Assembly: GCA_008729055.1 (NCBI GenBank)
Contig: SDUX01000002.1
Location: 1,306,496-1,370,495, forward strand
Length of the DNA stretch: 64,000 bases
Reading direction: 5' to 3'
Origin: Pyropia haitanensis
Taxonomy: Eukaryota > Rhodophyta > Bangiophyceae > Bangiales > Bangiaceae
The translations under genes were made by a program, and so were the position numbers. This document shows positions 21,142 through 31,577 of the stretch, one piece after another (within the stretch, counting starts at the first letter, position 1; every line of letters begins with the position of its first letter). The notes beneath the pieces are model-generated. The model worked only from the letters and a program-made list of their open reading frames with translations, searched no databases and was not told the DNA's origin.

Positions 21142-22958
21142 CAGTCGCCGCGGGAGGGCCCCCGCACGACTCGATGCACAAGTCCAGATCATGAGAGAAA
21201 AACTGAGCACGGCTGGAGAGCGAGAAAGGGAAGAAAGAGGAGGGGATCGTCTCGATGGAAGGCGGTCCAACCGTTCTCCCATGGCTACTAAGGCAGGGGG
21301 GAAAGCAGGAAGTGTGGGTCTGAACACAACCGACGCCTGAGACCCCGTCCAAGAGTACCAGGCGACGTTGCAGCCAGCCGAGATCCTTTCTGTCGTGCTG
21401 CCGCGTCTACTCAGACAGCCGCCAGACAAAGCAGTAAGAACATACGCCGACGAATTCTGAGAAGACGACTGCGCTTTGGGCAGCGCAAGGCACTCCCCGT
21501 GGTGGCCGGCGCTCGCCCGGATTCGCTGAGCTGGCTGTGTGCTGTTAGCCTCCGGGCAAGGCTACAGTCGTGAAAGTGTGTCAGCGCCATCCAATCCGGC
21601 ACAGCAAGGTCCTCGGTGCTATAGGAGGGCAACAGCAGGTCCCGAACAGCTCGAGCGGGGGGCTCGGTTGAGTGGATACACTGCTGCGGCAAAACGTATC
21701 AGCGCCCATTGAGAATGCGCACGCCCACGGCTCGTTCGAGGCGTCGTGATTCACCACACAGTCTTGCATTACCAAGTGTGTATATGAATAGAATATGTGA
21801 TCACGACGTGGTATTCATTTACTACAACTATTTCATATTCAGGAAAATTTTGGAGTCTTTGGTGCCCACGCCTTCGTCATCAACGAGCGCGACGCACAAG
21901 TGTGCGCGGCGCAGAAGCGCCGCCACAGTCGAGACCGCTGTGTTGTTGAAGCCGTAGTAGCTCCGGCCACTCTCTTCGTTTTCACCGCAGGCCGAGCCGT
22001 CACCGCCTCCGATCTTGTGGGGTTTGACCGAGCGCCGTGACCTCGCGCAGGAACCATGTTGGGCGGTGCGCCCACCCTCCTTACCCTGCCATTGAGAAGA
22101 GGCCTCAGTCCCGGGGATGCAACGCCCCCGCGCCGGGCCTCAAGCTCCGTCACCTCCCCCACCGACGCTTGCCATGGGGCGCGTCGGCGCACCGACACCC
22201 GCGGCTACCGATTGCTGCAAGAGGACGACCGACACGCGTTTCGCACCAACCATCACTGCTGCCAAGCTGCTCGCCTCTGACGACGCTGCCCCTGCCGTGC
22301 GCCACCGCAATCCATCTGAAGGTCGGCCCCTGCCACAGCGGCTTTGGGCGCCACCATTGCCGCCGTCAACGCACGCGTCCGAGCACACGGAGCGTGATCG
22401 CAGAGCGCTGCCATCGAAACACGTAGCCTCAACTAGTGGGGTGGTAAGCAGAGCCTTGACACGGAGGCGAACCGGCCGGCCCGCCCCCGCTCCAGAGGAG
22501 GTCCACCGCACCCGTCGTCGCTGTTGCGCCAAAAATACATTCGCCGATGTCACTAACCCAGCACTCACTGTTTGAAGCACTCCATCCCCTCCAGCCGCCC
22601 CGGGTGAGGCTCTCTCGAGAGCCTGCATTGTTGCCGCGCCCTCGTCGAGGACCGTATGGACGGCCTCCTGGCTGTACGCTGCGTACAGCACCCGCAAAGG
22701 ACCCTCCCTCACAGCGCATGCGTCGGATGTTGGCTCCGTTCGAGAATCGAACCTTCCATGCCATTCTGCTCGGCCCTGGATGAGCAGTGAGGCGCACTTA
22801 AGCGCACGTGACCCAGTCTGTCCTGCCTATGGGTCCTCATCTGCCGCTCACAGCGCTTGCATCCCACACCCGCGGACACTCCGAGAGAAACGCGCAGGTG
22901 CTCCCCCCTGCCCCCCTCCCCCTTACGACCAGGCTAGTGCCGAAGGGGTCGTTCACCC
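21142..22958. other. Intergenic region between divergent genes, no gene seen
   Basis: This holds the promoters of the minus-strand glycoprotein gene and the plus-strand FAS1 gene. An AT-rich island lies at about 21,775-21,850. Frames at 22,037-22,710 show no domain. A perfect hairpin (22,738-22,752) looks superficially like a tRNA T-arm but has no tRNA around it. Confidence 0.5.
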
Positions 22959-23540
22959 ATGGCGGGCAAGGCATTCCTGGTCTTGGTGCTGGCCACCCTC
23001 CTCGCGGCGTCCGCGCTGTTGATCTCCCCTGTGACGGGGCGGACGCTCGGGGAACTCGTCCGCGCTGACCCGCAGCTGTCTGACATCGCCTACGTCCTCC
23101 GCACATTCAACGCTGTCGGCGAACTGGACGACCGTGGCCGCACCCTCACGGTCTTTGCGCCAACCAACGAGGCGATTCGAAAGCTAGGGCGGTGCTTTGG
23201 TGTGCCCCCCATCTCGATCCAGGTCGTGCTGACTGTGGCGAGGCGGTACGCGACGGTGGATTTTCACAGAGAGGTCGAGCGCACGGCGCTGTACCACGTG
23301 ACCGAAGGCCGCCGCTCGTGGGGTGACCTGCTGCGTACCGTAGGCTACCCATCGTTGCTGGTGGACCACTGGATGTCCACGAGCGCCAACCGCGCGGGGC
23401 TGGTGGGGCGAACGCCAAACTTCCCCGTCGCGACCGTCCTCAACCGGGAAGCGCCCATCCAAGCGGAGAATGGGCTGCTGTACAAGGTGAACCTGCCGTT
23501 GCTCCCGTACGACGTCCCGTCTGGGCAAATCCAATGCTAA
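22959..23540 (+). CDS. Secreted fasciclin (FAS1) domain protein
   Basis: The product is 193 residues: a signal peptide (about 1-27, MAGKAFLVLVLATLLAASAL) and a single FAS1 domain over most of the rest. The FAS1 hallmarks are the first conserved box, LTVFAPTNEAIRKL, and a central YHV (ALYHVTEG), with a hydrophobic C-terminal strand (AENGLLYKVNLPLLP) matching the second box. FAS1 proteins mediate adhesion outside the cell or in the wall; in algae they are common matrix proteins. There is no GPI signal or transmembrane segment at the C-terminus, so a soluble secreted protein is expected. The ATG at 22959 follows a C-rich leader (about 22,903-22,925). Confidence 0.85.
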   Translation: MAGKAFLVLVLATLLAASALLISPVTGRTLGELVRADPQLSDIAYVLRTFNAVGELDDRGRTLTVFAPTNEAIRKLGRCFGVPPISIQVVLTVARRYATVDFHREVERTALYHVTEGRRSWGDLLRTVGYPSLLVDHWMSTSANRAGLVGRTPNFPVATVLNREAPIQAENGLLYKVNLPLLPYDVPSGQIQC

Positions 23541-25397
23541 GGGTGCGTGGAGAAGGTAGAATCTAGCTACGCCGTGGTCCAAGGTTTCTTGGTGCCGGGG
23601 ACATAGCCAGTTTGCTTTTGTGTTCACGACATGGTCCTCCTCCGCAGCACACGGGTACTGTACCTCGCTGGCCCAAGCCGAGACCGTTCCCCGTGTTGGC
23701 GTCTCCTTCTTGTGGTAGGGGCGCCAGCAGGTGTCAAAGGGACACTCACACCCCCAGCTGCCGCCACACACCCACCGCCACAGGAGCACCCAACCATCGG
23801 GTGCTGGCGCGGCCGCAGCACGTGGCCATGCCGCGGTCCCCCCCCCACACCCGCGCGGCCGCCGTGATGGGACCAGCGGCCGCCCGCGCGTGGCGCCGGC
23901 GGCGGTGCCACGGGGGGGGGATCCCCCCCCCTCCCCGACGGCCAGCAGACAAACCGACTGCCGCGACGCAGCGCAACGGCAGTCGCGGTCGCCGTGCACG
24001 TCCAAACGCATCCGAGCAGCGGACTACCGGCGGGGCACGCCTCGACGAGACGTTGCCGCCCGCTCCCCCCCCCCCCCCCTCCCCATTGCGCCCTCGTCAG
24101 CGACCCCGCCTGGGACTCCTTGCCGTGCCTTGCCGACAGGGGCAGGCCATCATGAGCGTCTCTCCGCGACAAGGCAGGAGCGGGAAGCCATCTCGCGCGG
24201 GGGCAAACGCGCGGGGCGAGGGGTGGGGGGGGGTGGCACCGCGCCGATTGGGAGGGGGCGGCGGCGGCGGCGGCGGCCGGCGGCGCCCCCTCTCAAGCCC
24301 CCAGACTGGACGCGCGGGGAGGCATCGCCGGGCCATCACGCCTGGAGGTGGGCGGATTCCCAGAGGGTGCCGCCGGCGGCATCGCGCCGCGGGGGTGTAC
24401 GCACCGCCGACCGGAGGGGGGGTGCTCACGACGCGGACACTGAGAAGCGCAGCACGGGCGGGAGGGGACGATGCCCGAGGCAACGGGGCTGCTGCTGCGG
24501 CCAGTCGCCGCGGCACCCCCCCACCACGCTGCGCCTCCTCCCGCGACCAACGGCCGCCACCGTCCGCCGCGTGCGCGCCGCACCCGCCCCTCCTCCGCAG
24601 CGCGCTGCGCCCCCCCAAACGCGGCCAAACGCCCCCCAGCACCCCCTACGTCCCACCGCACCCCGGACGCCGCCGCCCGTGCTGCCGTCCGCACTCGTCG
24701 CCGCCGGCTGCCGCCGCCGCCGCCGCCGCCTCCCGCTGCCTTCACCGCCCCCGCCGCCACCGCCTCCCATGGATGCCGCCGCCGTCGCCGCCACCGGCTG
24801 CAGCTGGCCAGCAGCCACCCCAGGCGCCGCCGCCGGCGGCTGCCAGTGCCTCCACCGCCACCGCCGCCGGCCGATGCGGCCGGTCGGTGCGGCCGGGTGC
24901 CAGCGGCGCGAGCCGCCGCCCCGCCTCCCTGCCGCCGCGCGTTGCCGCCCGACCCCCTGCCGCCGCCGCCACGGACAGTTGCCGCTGTCGATTCGGGTTG
25001 TCTCCCCTGTCCGCCACCAGGTGGCGATGGGTTGGCGAGAGGAGGAAAACGACCATGGTGGGGAGGGAGGAGGACAGGTGAGCTGGTGAGTAGAGGCAAA
25101 CGACCATCGTAAGGGGTCTCCACTGAGTGCTTCTCGGGTATCCGACACGCCGGCCGCAACTGTCTTCGCAGCTGATTTGGGATCCAGTGTTTGAAATTTT
25201 AAGTAACGTTTGTGGTCGGCTTTGGGAGCCCGTCCACGTACACATACACAGAGCCGACCGCGTACGAAAGGGTTGACTGGCGAGCCCCTGTTTTCAACGC
25301 GCCGTGACTGCGGGAGCCCCCGCGCGCGCCCAATGGCGCACCAGCGCCCCACAGCGCCGTCAAGTACCAACCTGAAAGAGCGCCCAGGGCGTGGACT
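23541..25397. other. Low-complexity intergenic region, no gene seen
   Basis: Overlapping long frames on both strands encode only Pro/Arg/Ala/Gly runs. A lower-GC island is present at about 25,090-25,240 just beyond the end of the CHGN gene. Confidence 0.55.
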
Positions 25398-27488
25398 TTA
25401 TCCCATCCCCTGCCCCGTCTCGCTCCTCACGCCGAGCGCGGCCGCCGCGTCGACGCCGCCGGCAACAACCATCGCGGCAAGACGCTCCTGCGACGCCATG
25501 CTCATCGTCAGCGTCCGCATGCACGCGTCATACGCAGCGTTACGCGCGCACGTCTTTGTGTGCCACGCGTGGGTGAGGCCCGGCTCAAGGCCGCGCATGA
25601 CGCCCATGGACGGGTCGTCCCGAAACGCCTGGTACGCCGCCACGTCCTCCGAGCCCCACCCGACAAAGCGGTCCTCCTCGGCGCCGCCAAAGCCGCCGAC
25701 CGCGTCCCAGCTCGACCGGTGCGCACACACCGCGCCGTACGACGAGGTGCGCCAAAAGCCCGTCGCGGGCGACAGCCCCGGCGGCGTCGCCGCGTAGTAG
25801 TTCCAAAAGATGGGGAACCACGCCTGGCCGCGGGGCAGCGCGTTGGCGCGGCAGTTGTGCAGCGCGCCGGCGGTGACCGTCAGGTCCACGTCCGTGACAA
25901 AGAAGAGGGCGTCGCGGGGGAGGCGAGCCACCGCGTCGCGCACCGCGACGGAGCGGGAAAAGGCGCCGTTCCGGTCACCGCCGGTCGTTATTACCATCAC
26001 CCCATCCGTGAGGGGCGGCCTCGAGGGGGGGCTGCCGTCCGTGGGGGGAGGGGGGGGGGGCGCCCCCACCGCCGGCCGCATCGGCAGGGCGGCGGCGGCG
26101 ACGACACGGGTGACGTCGGCCACATCGGGGGGAAGCGTGGAGATGAGCAGCGACAGTGCCGGGTCGTCGTAGCGCAGCCTCTTGTACGCGGCGAGGAAAG
26201 CGGCCAGCCGGGACGGGCGCGCTGCGTACGGGACGACCAGCGTCAGCGGCGTCGAGACTGTGCGGGGGAAGGTGGCCACCGTGCACCCGCGGCCATCGCC
26301 GACGTCGTCGCCAACCAACGGCCGCGAGACGACCACATTCCACTCGAACAGCGTCGCCGCCGGCGTCGCGCCCGCCCCTGCCACAGCGCGAGGGGTCATC
26401 AGGGGCGGCGGCACCGCCACCGCCGCCGCCGCGGCGGCCGCCACGCTCGCCGCGTCGGCCGCGGTCGGCCTCGCCGCCGCGACCGCGTCAATGTCAAACA
26501 CCCACACGTCCCCGCCGTCGGCCGACAGGCGGTGGTGCGTCTGGCGGACTGTCAGCGACGCGAGCGCGGCGGGCGGGGGCGCACTCGCCGGCGGCAGCCG
26601 CGCGACCCCCGCCGCCCGCCCCTCGTCGAGCGCTACGCCGAGCGCGTCGAGCGCGACCGCCGCGGACGCGGTCCAGCGGCGGGCCCACCCGTCGGGCCAG
26701 TGCGCGCGCTCCACGCCCAGCCCCCGCCCGCCGAGGGTGTACAGATAGCCCTTGTACGGCACAACGATGGAGAAGACCGTGTCCGCGTCGGGGGGGGAGC
26801 TCACATTCACGCGGCGGGCCACCTCGACCGGTCCGGGGGGGGTGGCCAGCGAGTCATGGAAGCGCACGGGGGGCACGTCACCGCCGTCACCGCCGCCGGC
26901 GCTGCCGACACTGCTGTGGAGCAGCCGCGTGCAGCAGCCGACGCCGAGGGCGTCAAGGACGCCGTCGGCCGCCGCTGTCGCCCCCGCCGCCGCCGCCGCC
27001 GCCGCCGCCCGCCCAACGCACCCGCCAATGACCTCGGCCGGCGCGGGCGCGCCCGTGGCCAGCCGTGCCGCCGCGGCGGCAAGGCGCGCCGCCGGGGCGC
27101 CCGCCGCGGCAGCCGCCGCGGCGGTGGCCCCCCCCCCGGCCCAGGCCACCCCCGCCGCCGGCGCGTAACCGGCGCCACGGACGGCAGTGGTGGGGAGCCA
27201 CGGGAGCGGGGCGCGGCGGGGCCCGCCCCAGCGGGCGGCGCCGCCTTTCAGTGTGAGCAGCAGCAGGGCGGTGGTGATGACCGCCGCCGCCGCGGCGGCG
27301 GGGAGGTGGCGCCACGCCAGCCGGTATTGGCGCCGCCATACGGACACGCGGACGCCGCCGCCGCCGCCGCCACCGCCTCCGCCGTCATCGCCGCGACCAC
27401 CACCGCCGCCGAGGGCGGTGCCGCCTCTGCTCCCGCGTCGGTTGGCCGCCGCGGCCGACCGGCGGAGCACTGATGGGACATAGTTCAT
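25398..27488 (-). CDS. Chondroitin-synthase-like glycosyltransferase (CHGN family), type II membrane protein
   Basis: The product is 696 residues. An N-terminal cytosolic tail is followed by one transmembrane anchor (about 61-80, AAVITTALLLLTL), the Golgi type II layout. The C-terminal 300 residues match the CHGN family (chondroitin GalNAc transferases). They include LTLVVPYAARPSRLAAFL, a metal-binding DxD motif (FFVTDVDLTV, about residue 533), the stretch CRANALPRGQAWFPIFWNYY, GGFGG, and GWGSEDV (about residue 609), the G-W-G-x-E-D element of this fold. In animals such enzymes build chondroitin sulfate; here a role in sulfated matrix or Golgi glycans is an inference, since red algae are not known to make chondroitin. 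The ATG at 27488 follows a C-rich leader on the coding strand. The gene is head to head with the exostosin gene. Confidence 0.85.
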   Translation of the reverse strand: MNYVPSVLRRSAAAANRRGSRGGTALGGGGGRGDDGGGGGGGGGGVRVSVWRRQYRLAWRHLPAAAAAAVITTALLLLTLKGGAARWGGPRRAPLPWLPTTAVRGAGYAPAAGVAWAGGGATAAAAAAAGAPAARLAAAAARLATGAPAPAEVIGGCVGRAAAAAAAAGATAAADGVLDALGVGCCTRLLHSSVGSAGGGDGGDVPPVRFHDSLATPPGPVEVARRVNVSSPPDADTVFSIVVPYKGYLYTLGGRGLGVERAHWPDGWARRWTASAAVALDALGVALDEGRAAGVARLPPASAPPPAALASLTVRQTHHRLSADGGDVWVFDIDAVAAARPTAADAASVAAAAAAAVAVPPPLMTPRAVAGAGATPAATLFEWNVVVSRPLVGDDVGDGRGCTVATFPRTVSTPLTLVVPYAARPSRLAAFLAAYKRLRYDDPALSLLISTLPPDVADVTRVVAAAALPMRPAVGAPPPPPPTDGSPPSRPPLTDGVMVITTGGDRNGAFSRSVAVRDAVARLPRDALFFVTDVDLTVTAGALHNCRANALPRGQAWFPIFWNYYAATPPGLSPATGFWRTSSYGAVCAHRSSWDAVGGFGGAEEDRFVGWGSEDVAAYQAFRDDPSMGVMRGLEPGLTHAWHTKTCARNAAYDACMRTLTMSMASQERLAAMVVAGGVDAAAALGVRSETGQGMG

Positions 27489-29696
27489 CGCGTAGGGGCG
27501 GGGGTGGGGAGAGGGGAGGGGAGGCGAAGGATAGTCACGGGGTGATAGAGCAGGGGAAGAGGGGGGGGAGATGGAGGGGGAGAGGATGGGGAAGCAATCC
27601 CATCCAGGGGTGGGGGGGCGGCCTCGTGGGGGGCATGGCCGCCGCAGAAGAAAACAACCTTCTATCGACGGACCGGTGGGGGCGCCCTGCTACTCGTCTT
27701 CGGGCAGGTGCGTGCATGTCCAGGTATTTACACCGGCATGGCGCGAGAGGAGCGCTCAAAGCAGGCAACGCCTCCCCTGCCGGCCCTCTGGTGGTCCCCC
27801 ATGGCACTGCGCGGGGGCGGTCGAGATCCGCATGAAGCGTCGGCCGAGACTGGCACCCGTCGGCCCGGCCAGCACCTCCGGTACCGTGGGTGTGCGCAGT
27901 GGCCAAAGCGTGTGACGTGATTGCTTTCGTCTATCTTTCCCAGGCGGTCCACGCACGAAATCGTACGACAGTACGCGATCCCTCATTCGACCGCCCCAAA
28001 GTTGCGGGGGGAGTACCAGTCAAGTGGCCGGGCCGGGTGGCCCGTATTCAAGCAAATGACGGTCGCTGATTGGCCCATTTCTTCTAGATCAACGAAGTGG
28101 GAATTTTCTTGCGCAATTGTCGGACGCTCAAAGGGGGGCCACTCTATTGGTCTACCCCAAGGCAAATGAGTCGCATAGTAGCGAATGGTCTGTGGCATAG
28201 ACTAATGACAGCGGCATTTCTTCCTCAGGCCTGCCCATAGCTCATCTTTCAAAGGTTGTGTTCATGCTGGTCAACAGCACGTTGCTAGCCTGCAGCAGAA
28301 AAGTGGCGACAGCAGACCCCCGCTGATAGGTCAGATTGCTGTTGTCTTCTTGTGCATTCTTCCATTCTTTCTCGATCTTTTGTGTTCTTAGTGAGACTGG
28401 CTGCCCTTGTTGGAACTGGTGCCTGTTCCCGCTTTGATGAGCTCAGAAATTTTGATGAGAATCTCAAGTCCCACAGTTTGCGCGACAGTCGCAGCTCATG
28501 CGGAGCAGTCATTGGTCAGTGACACATCTTTGGAGGGATCTCGTTGGCCTCCTCAGTTTTATTCTTGTTGTTGTTGCGATGAGACAAAATTCGGGAACCT
28601 GCAATAGATCGGCCCGGAAGCGTGCCTCACTCGCTGCGCGTCTTGTTCGTATCATGCGGTTGGATCACAGCCCGGCATGCGATGGTAGCAGCGCTTCCAC
28701 GTCCTGATCTGATTCGTGGCTGAGGTAGTCTGTAGCACACATGGCACGCGGGCGTGGCCATCTCATCCTTGTGGCGCATCGCCCGCCGCTCGCCAGGCAG
28801 GCGGTTGAGTGACCTCTGCCGCGCGTACGGATCGCTCTCCACCAATAAAATACTTTGCTCGAGACCGCGCTGTGTACGTAGGACCATCTGAAAAGATTAG
28901 GCGCGGAACAACGTAGCCTCTCCTCCAAGGTCTCCACTGGAAGCGCACTCGCCTCTCGTCGGCCTTCGCGGTTGACCGGGACGACGGCCGGGCCCCCACC
29001 GCGGCCGCTGTCGTCCGCGGCGGTACCGGTGGCGGCGCGGACCGTGCTGCGTCTAATGGGCACCCCCCCGGCCAACCGCCCGCGGCTGCCCCAGCCTGTC
29101 GCCCCTCGGCTCCCCGAGGGAGCCGCCCGCGCGCGCTGATTCGGCGGCACCGAGGGCCAAACCCCCTCGGCGGCGGGGCCCCTCGTGCGTGCTGAGCACG
29201 CCGCGGGCGCGGCGCGCCGCAACGGCAGCCGCGCGCCGCTTCTGGCGGCCGCGGCTGCAACTGGCGGCGCGCCCGCGGGAGCCGGCGGTCTGCGAACGCG
29301 ACCGCCCGCCCGTATCCCGCCACTCCGAGGCGTCGGCCGTGGCGGCCGACAGCGCGGTTGTGGGGCTGCGTTCTTGCGACGACCGCAACGCAGCGGGGGG
29401 GCGTACCCGGTACGCGCAGCCGGCGGCTGCGTTGTGTCGCACGGATCCCCGCCGTCCAGGCCAGCCTCTGCCCCCGACGGCTCGTTTTCTCCATCTCTCC
29501 CTGCCTGACCTCCGCCATTCTCCCCCCCCGGCACTTCCCCCGGCCCCTCTTCTTCTGCCCTCACCTCATCCCTTCCCTCTCTCCCCCCCTCCGCCCACCT
29601 CACCCCGCACACCCTGCCGCTCTTCCCTCCCCCCCCGCCCCCTTCCCCCCCTCCCCCCACCCCCCCCCCCAGGCCCTTGATTCGTTGCCGCCCGCC
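27489..29696. other. Shared upstream region of two divergent glycosyltransferase genes
   Basis: About 2.2 kb between the CHGN and exostosin start codons. The ends are C-rich leaders on the respective coding strands. The middle (about 27,900-28,900) has clearly lower GC, with ATTGG boxes near 28,070 and 28,145. Short frames such as 28,407-28,607 show no domain. I see no separate gene. Confidence 0.55.
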
Positions 29697-30053
29697 ATGC
29701 CCGACCCCCCCGCGCTCCTGCCGGTCGTCGCCCGATCGTCGTCCAATATGTCTGGCTCTGTCGAGCGCTCTGGCAGGGGAGGCCTCGTCGCCACCGGCGT
29801 CGGCGCCAGTAGCGTCGGCGCCATCAGCGGCGGCGGCGATGGTGCCGCCGCCGCCGCCGCTGGTGGCGGCGGCTATGACGGCGGCGGCTATGACGGCGGC
29901 GGCTGCGCGGGCGCCACCAGTCCCGCCACCGCCAGCGGAGACGGCGGGCACCACAGCCTGCGGCGGCGGCTCCGGTGGGCGCGCCTGGGGCTGACTTGGC
30001 TCATCACCCGCCGCGGCGGCGACCGGCGCCCATTTTGGACATTGGCGTGGGCG

Positions 30054-30088
<35 letters not shown>

Positions 30089-31577
30089 CGGTGGCGGTGG
30101 GGGCGGCGCCAGCAAGCGCTGGGGCGTGGTCAGCAGCGGCAGTCGAGGCGGCGCACGGCGCCCCTCGGCGGGGTGCTGGTGGCTGCTGACCGCTGGCCTC
30201 GCCGCGGCGCTGACGGTGGTGGTGTGGCGGGATTGGCGCGCCGGCGGCGGTCGCGGCGGGGAACCCCTACCGGCGGCCGCCGCTCTGTCGCCCGCTCAGC
30301 GGTCGGCGGCGGGCGTGGTCGCCGCGACGCCGTCGGCGGCCAGCCGCGGCGGTGCCGACGGCTGCGGCGACGGCGGCCGGGGCGACGAGGAGCTCGAGGC
30401 GAGCCTCGCCCGCTGGACCGACGACGCGTACGTGCGGTCCCGCCTGCGCGTCTACGTGTACGACCTGCCCGATGAGTACAACGAGGCGCTGGTGCGGCTG
30501 TCGCACGCGCACCCGCCGAAAATCCGGGACCCGCTGTGCGATGAGTCCTTTTATTCGGCCGAAGTGTCTTTCCACCGCTTCCTGCTGCGCTCCGCCGTGC
30601 GGACGCGCGACCCGGACGAGGCCAACCTGTTTTACGTGCCCATCTACACAACGTGCTACCTGCTCACGCACCAGCCCAACAACCTCGCGTCGACGGGCGC
30701 GCACTTTGCGCGCGGCATGGACCACGTGATGAGCGCGTACCCCTACTTTAACCGCTCTGCCGGGCGGGACCACGTGTACACGTTCACGCAGGGGTTTGGC
30801 GCCCGCCAGGCGGGCCACTGGCAGCGCTATCGGAACGGCATCTTCCTCGTCCACAATGGCGAGTGGACAGCCGCGGAGTTTACGCCCCACAAGGACGTGG
30901 TGCTGCCGCCCGACTTGACCCACTACCTCACCCCCGCCTATGCGGGCGACCCGCCGGCGAGTGGTGGGGGGGAGGCGGCCGGCCGCGGCGGGCGCGGGGG
31001 CAAGATGGTGCCCAAGACCAACTTTTTCCACTTTGGCGGCCAGGTGCTCGACGCAAATCTCGCCGACGCGCGCGGCAGCAACCACTCGGGCGGCGTCCGG
31101 CAGTACGTGGTGCGGCACCTGGCGCACCGCCCCGGCTACGTCCTCACCGGCGTCCGCAGCCCGACGTACCTGGCGGACATGGCGGCCAGCCGCTTCTGCT
31201 TGTGCCCCGAAGGGTGGCACCCGTGGAGCCCCCGCCCCGTCTACGCCGTCCTCCTCGGCTGCATCCCGGTGGTCGTGTCGGAGCGGCAGGAGCTGCCGCT
31301 CAGCGACCGCGTCGACTGGGACGCGTGGACGGTGTGGGTGCGGCCGGCCGACGTGGGCGGCATGGACGCCGCGCTCCGCGCCATCCCCGACGCGGACGTG
31401 GCCGCCCGGCAGGCCGCGATGCGCCGCGCGTGGCGGGCGCTGTGGTGGGGGGCGGGGGGGCTCGCGCCGCAGGGGGTGCTCGCGGAGCTCGCCGCCCGCG
31501 CGGGGCGCGTCCAGTACCGGCGGCACTTTTCGCGGCCGCCGCCGGCGGCGGCGGCGGGGGGGCGGCCGCCGCGGTAG
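29697..31577 (+). CDS. Exostosin-family (GT47) glycosyltransferase, type II membrane protein
   Basis: The product is 626 residues from the ATG at 29697 (context GCCATGC, after a long C-rich leader); the ATG at 29748 is an alternative. The N-terminal 150 residues are Gly/Ala-rich, with a YDGGG repeat. One transmembrane segment (about 160-177, WWLLTAGLAAALTVVVW) gives a type II Golgi topology. The exostosin domain spans about 248-590 and begins RLRVYVYDLPDEYN, with ANLFYVPIYTTCYL, and near the end the family signature SRFCLCPEGWHPWSPRPVY and GCIPVVVSE. GT47 enzymes transfer GlcA, Gal, Xyl or Ara to matrix polysaccharides, and animal EXT proteins make heparan sulfate. The acceptor cannot be told from sequence. 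It is paired head to head with the CHGN gene, suggesting a shared glycan pathway. Confidence 0.88.

Noticed and set aside
22738..22752. GTTCGAGAATCGAAC, similar to a tRNA T-arm on the minus strand
   Set aside because: It is a perfect 6-bp hairpin, but no acceptor, D or anticodon arms can be formed around it.
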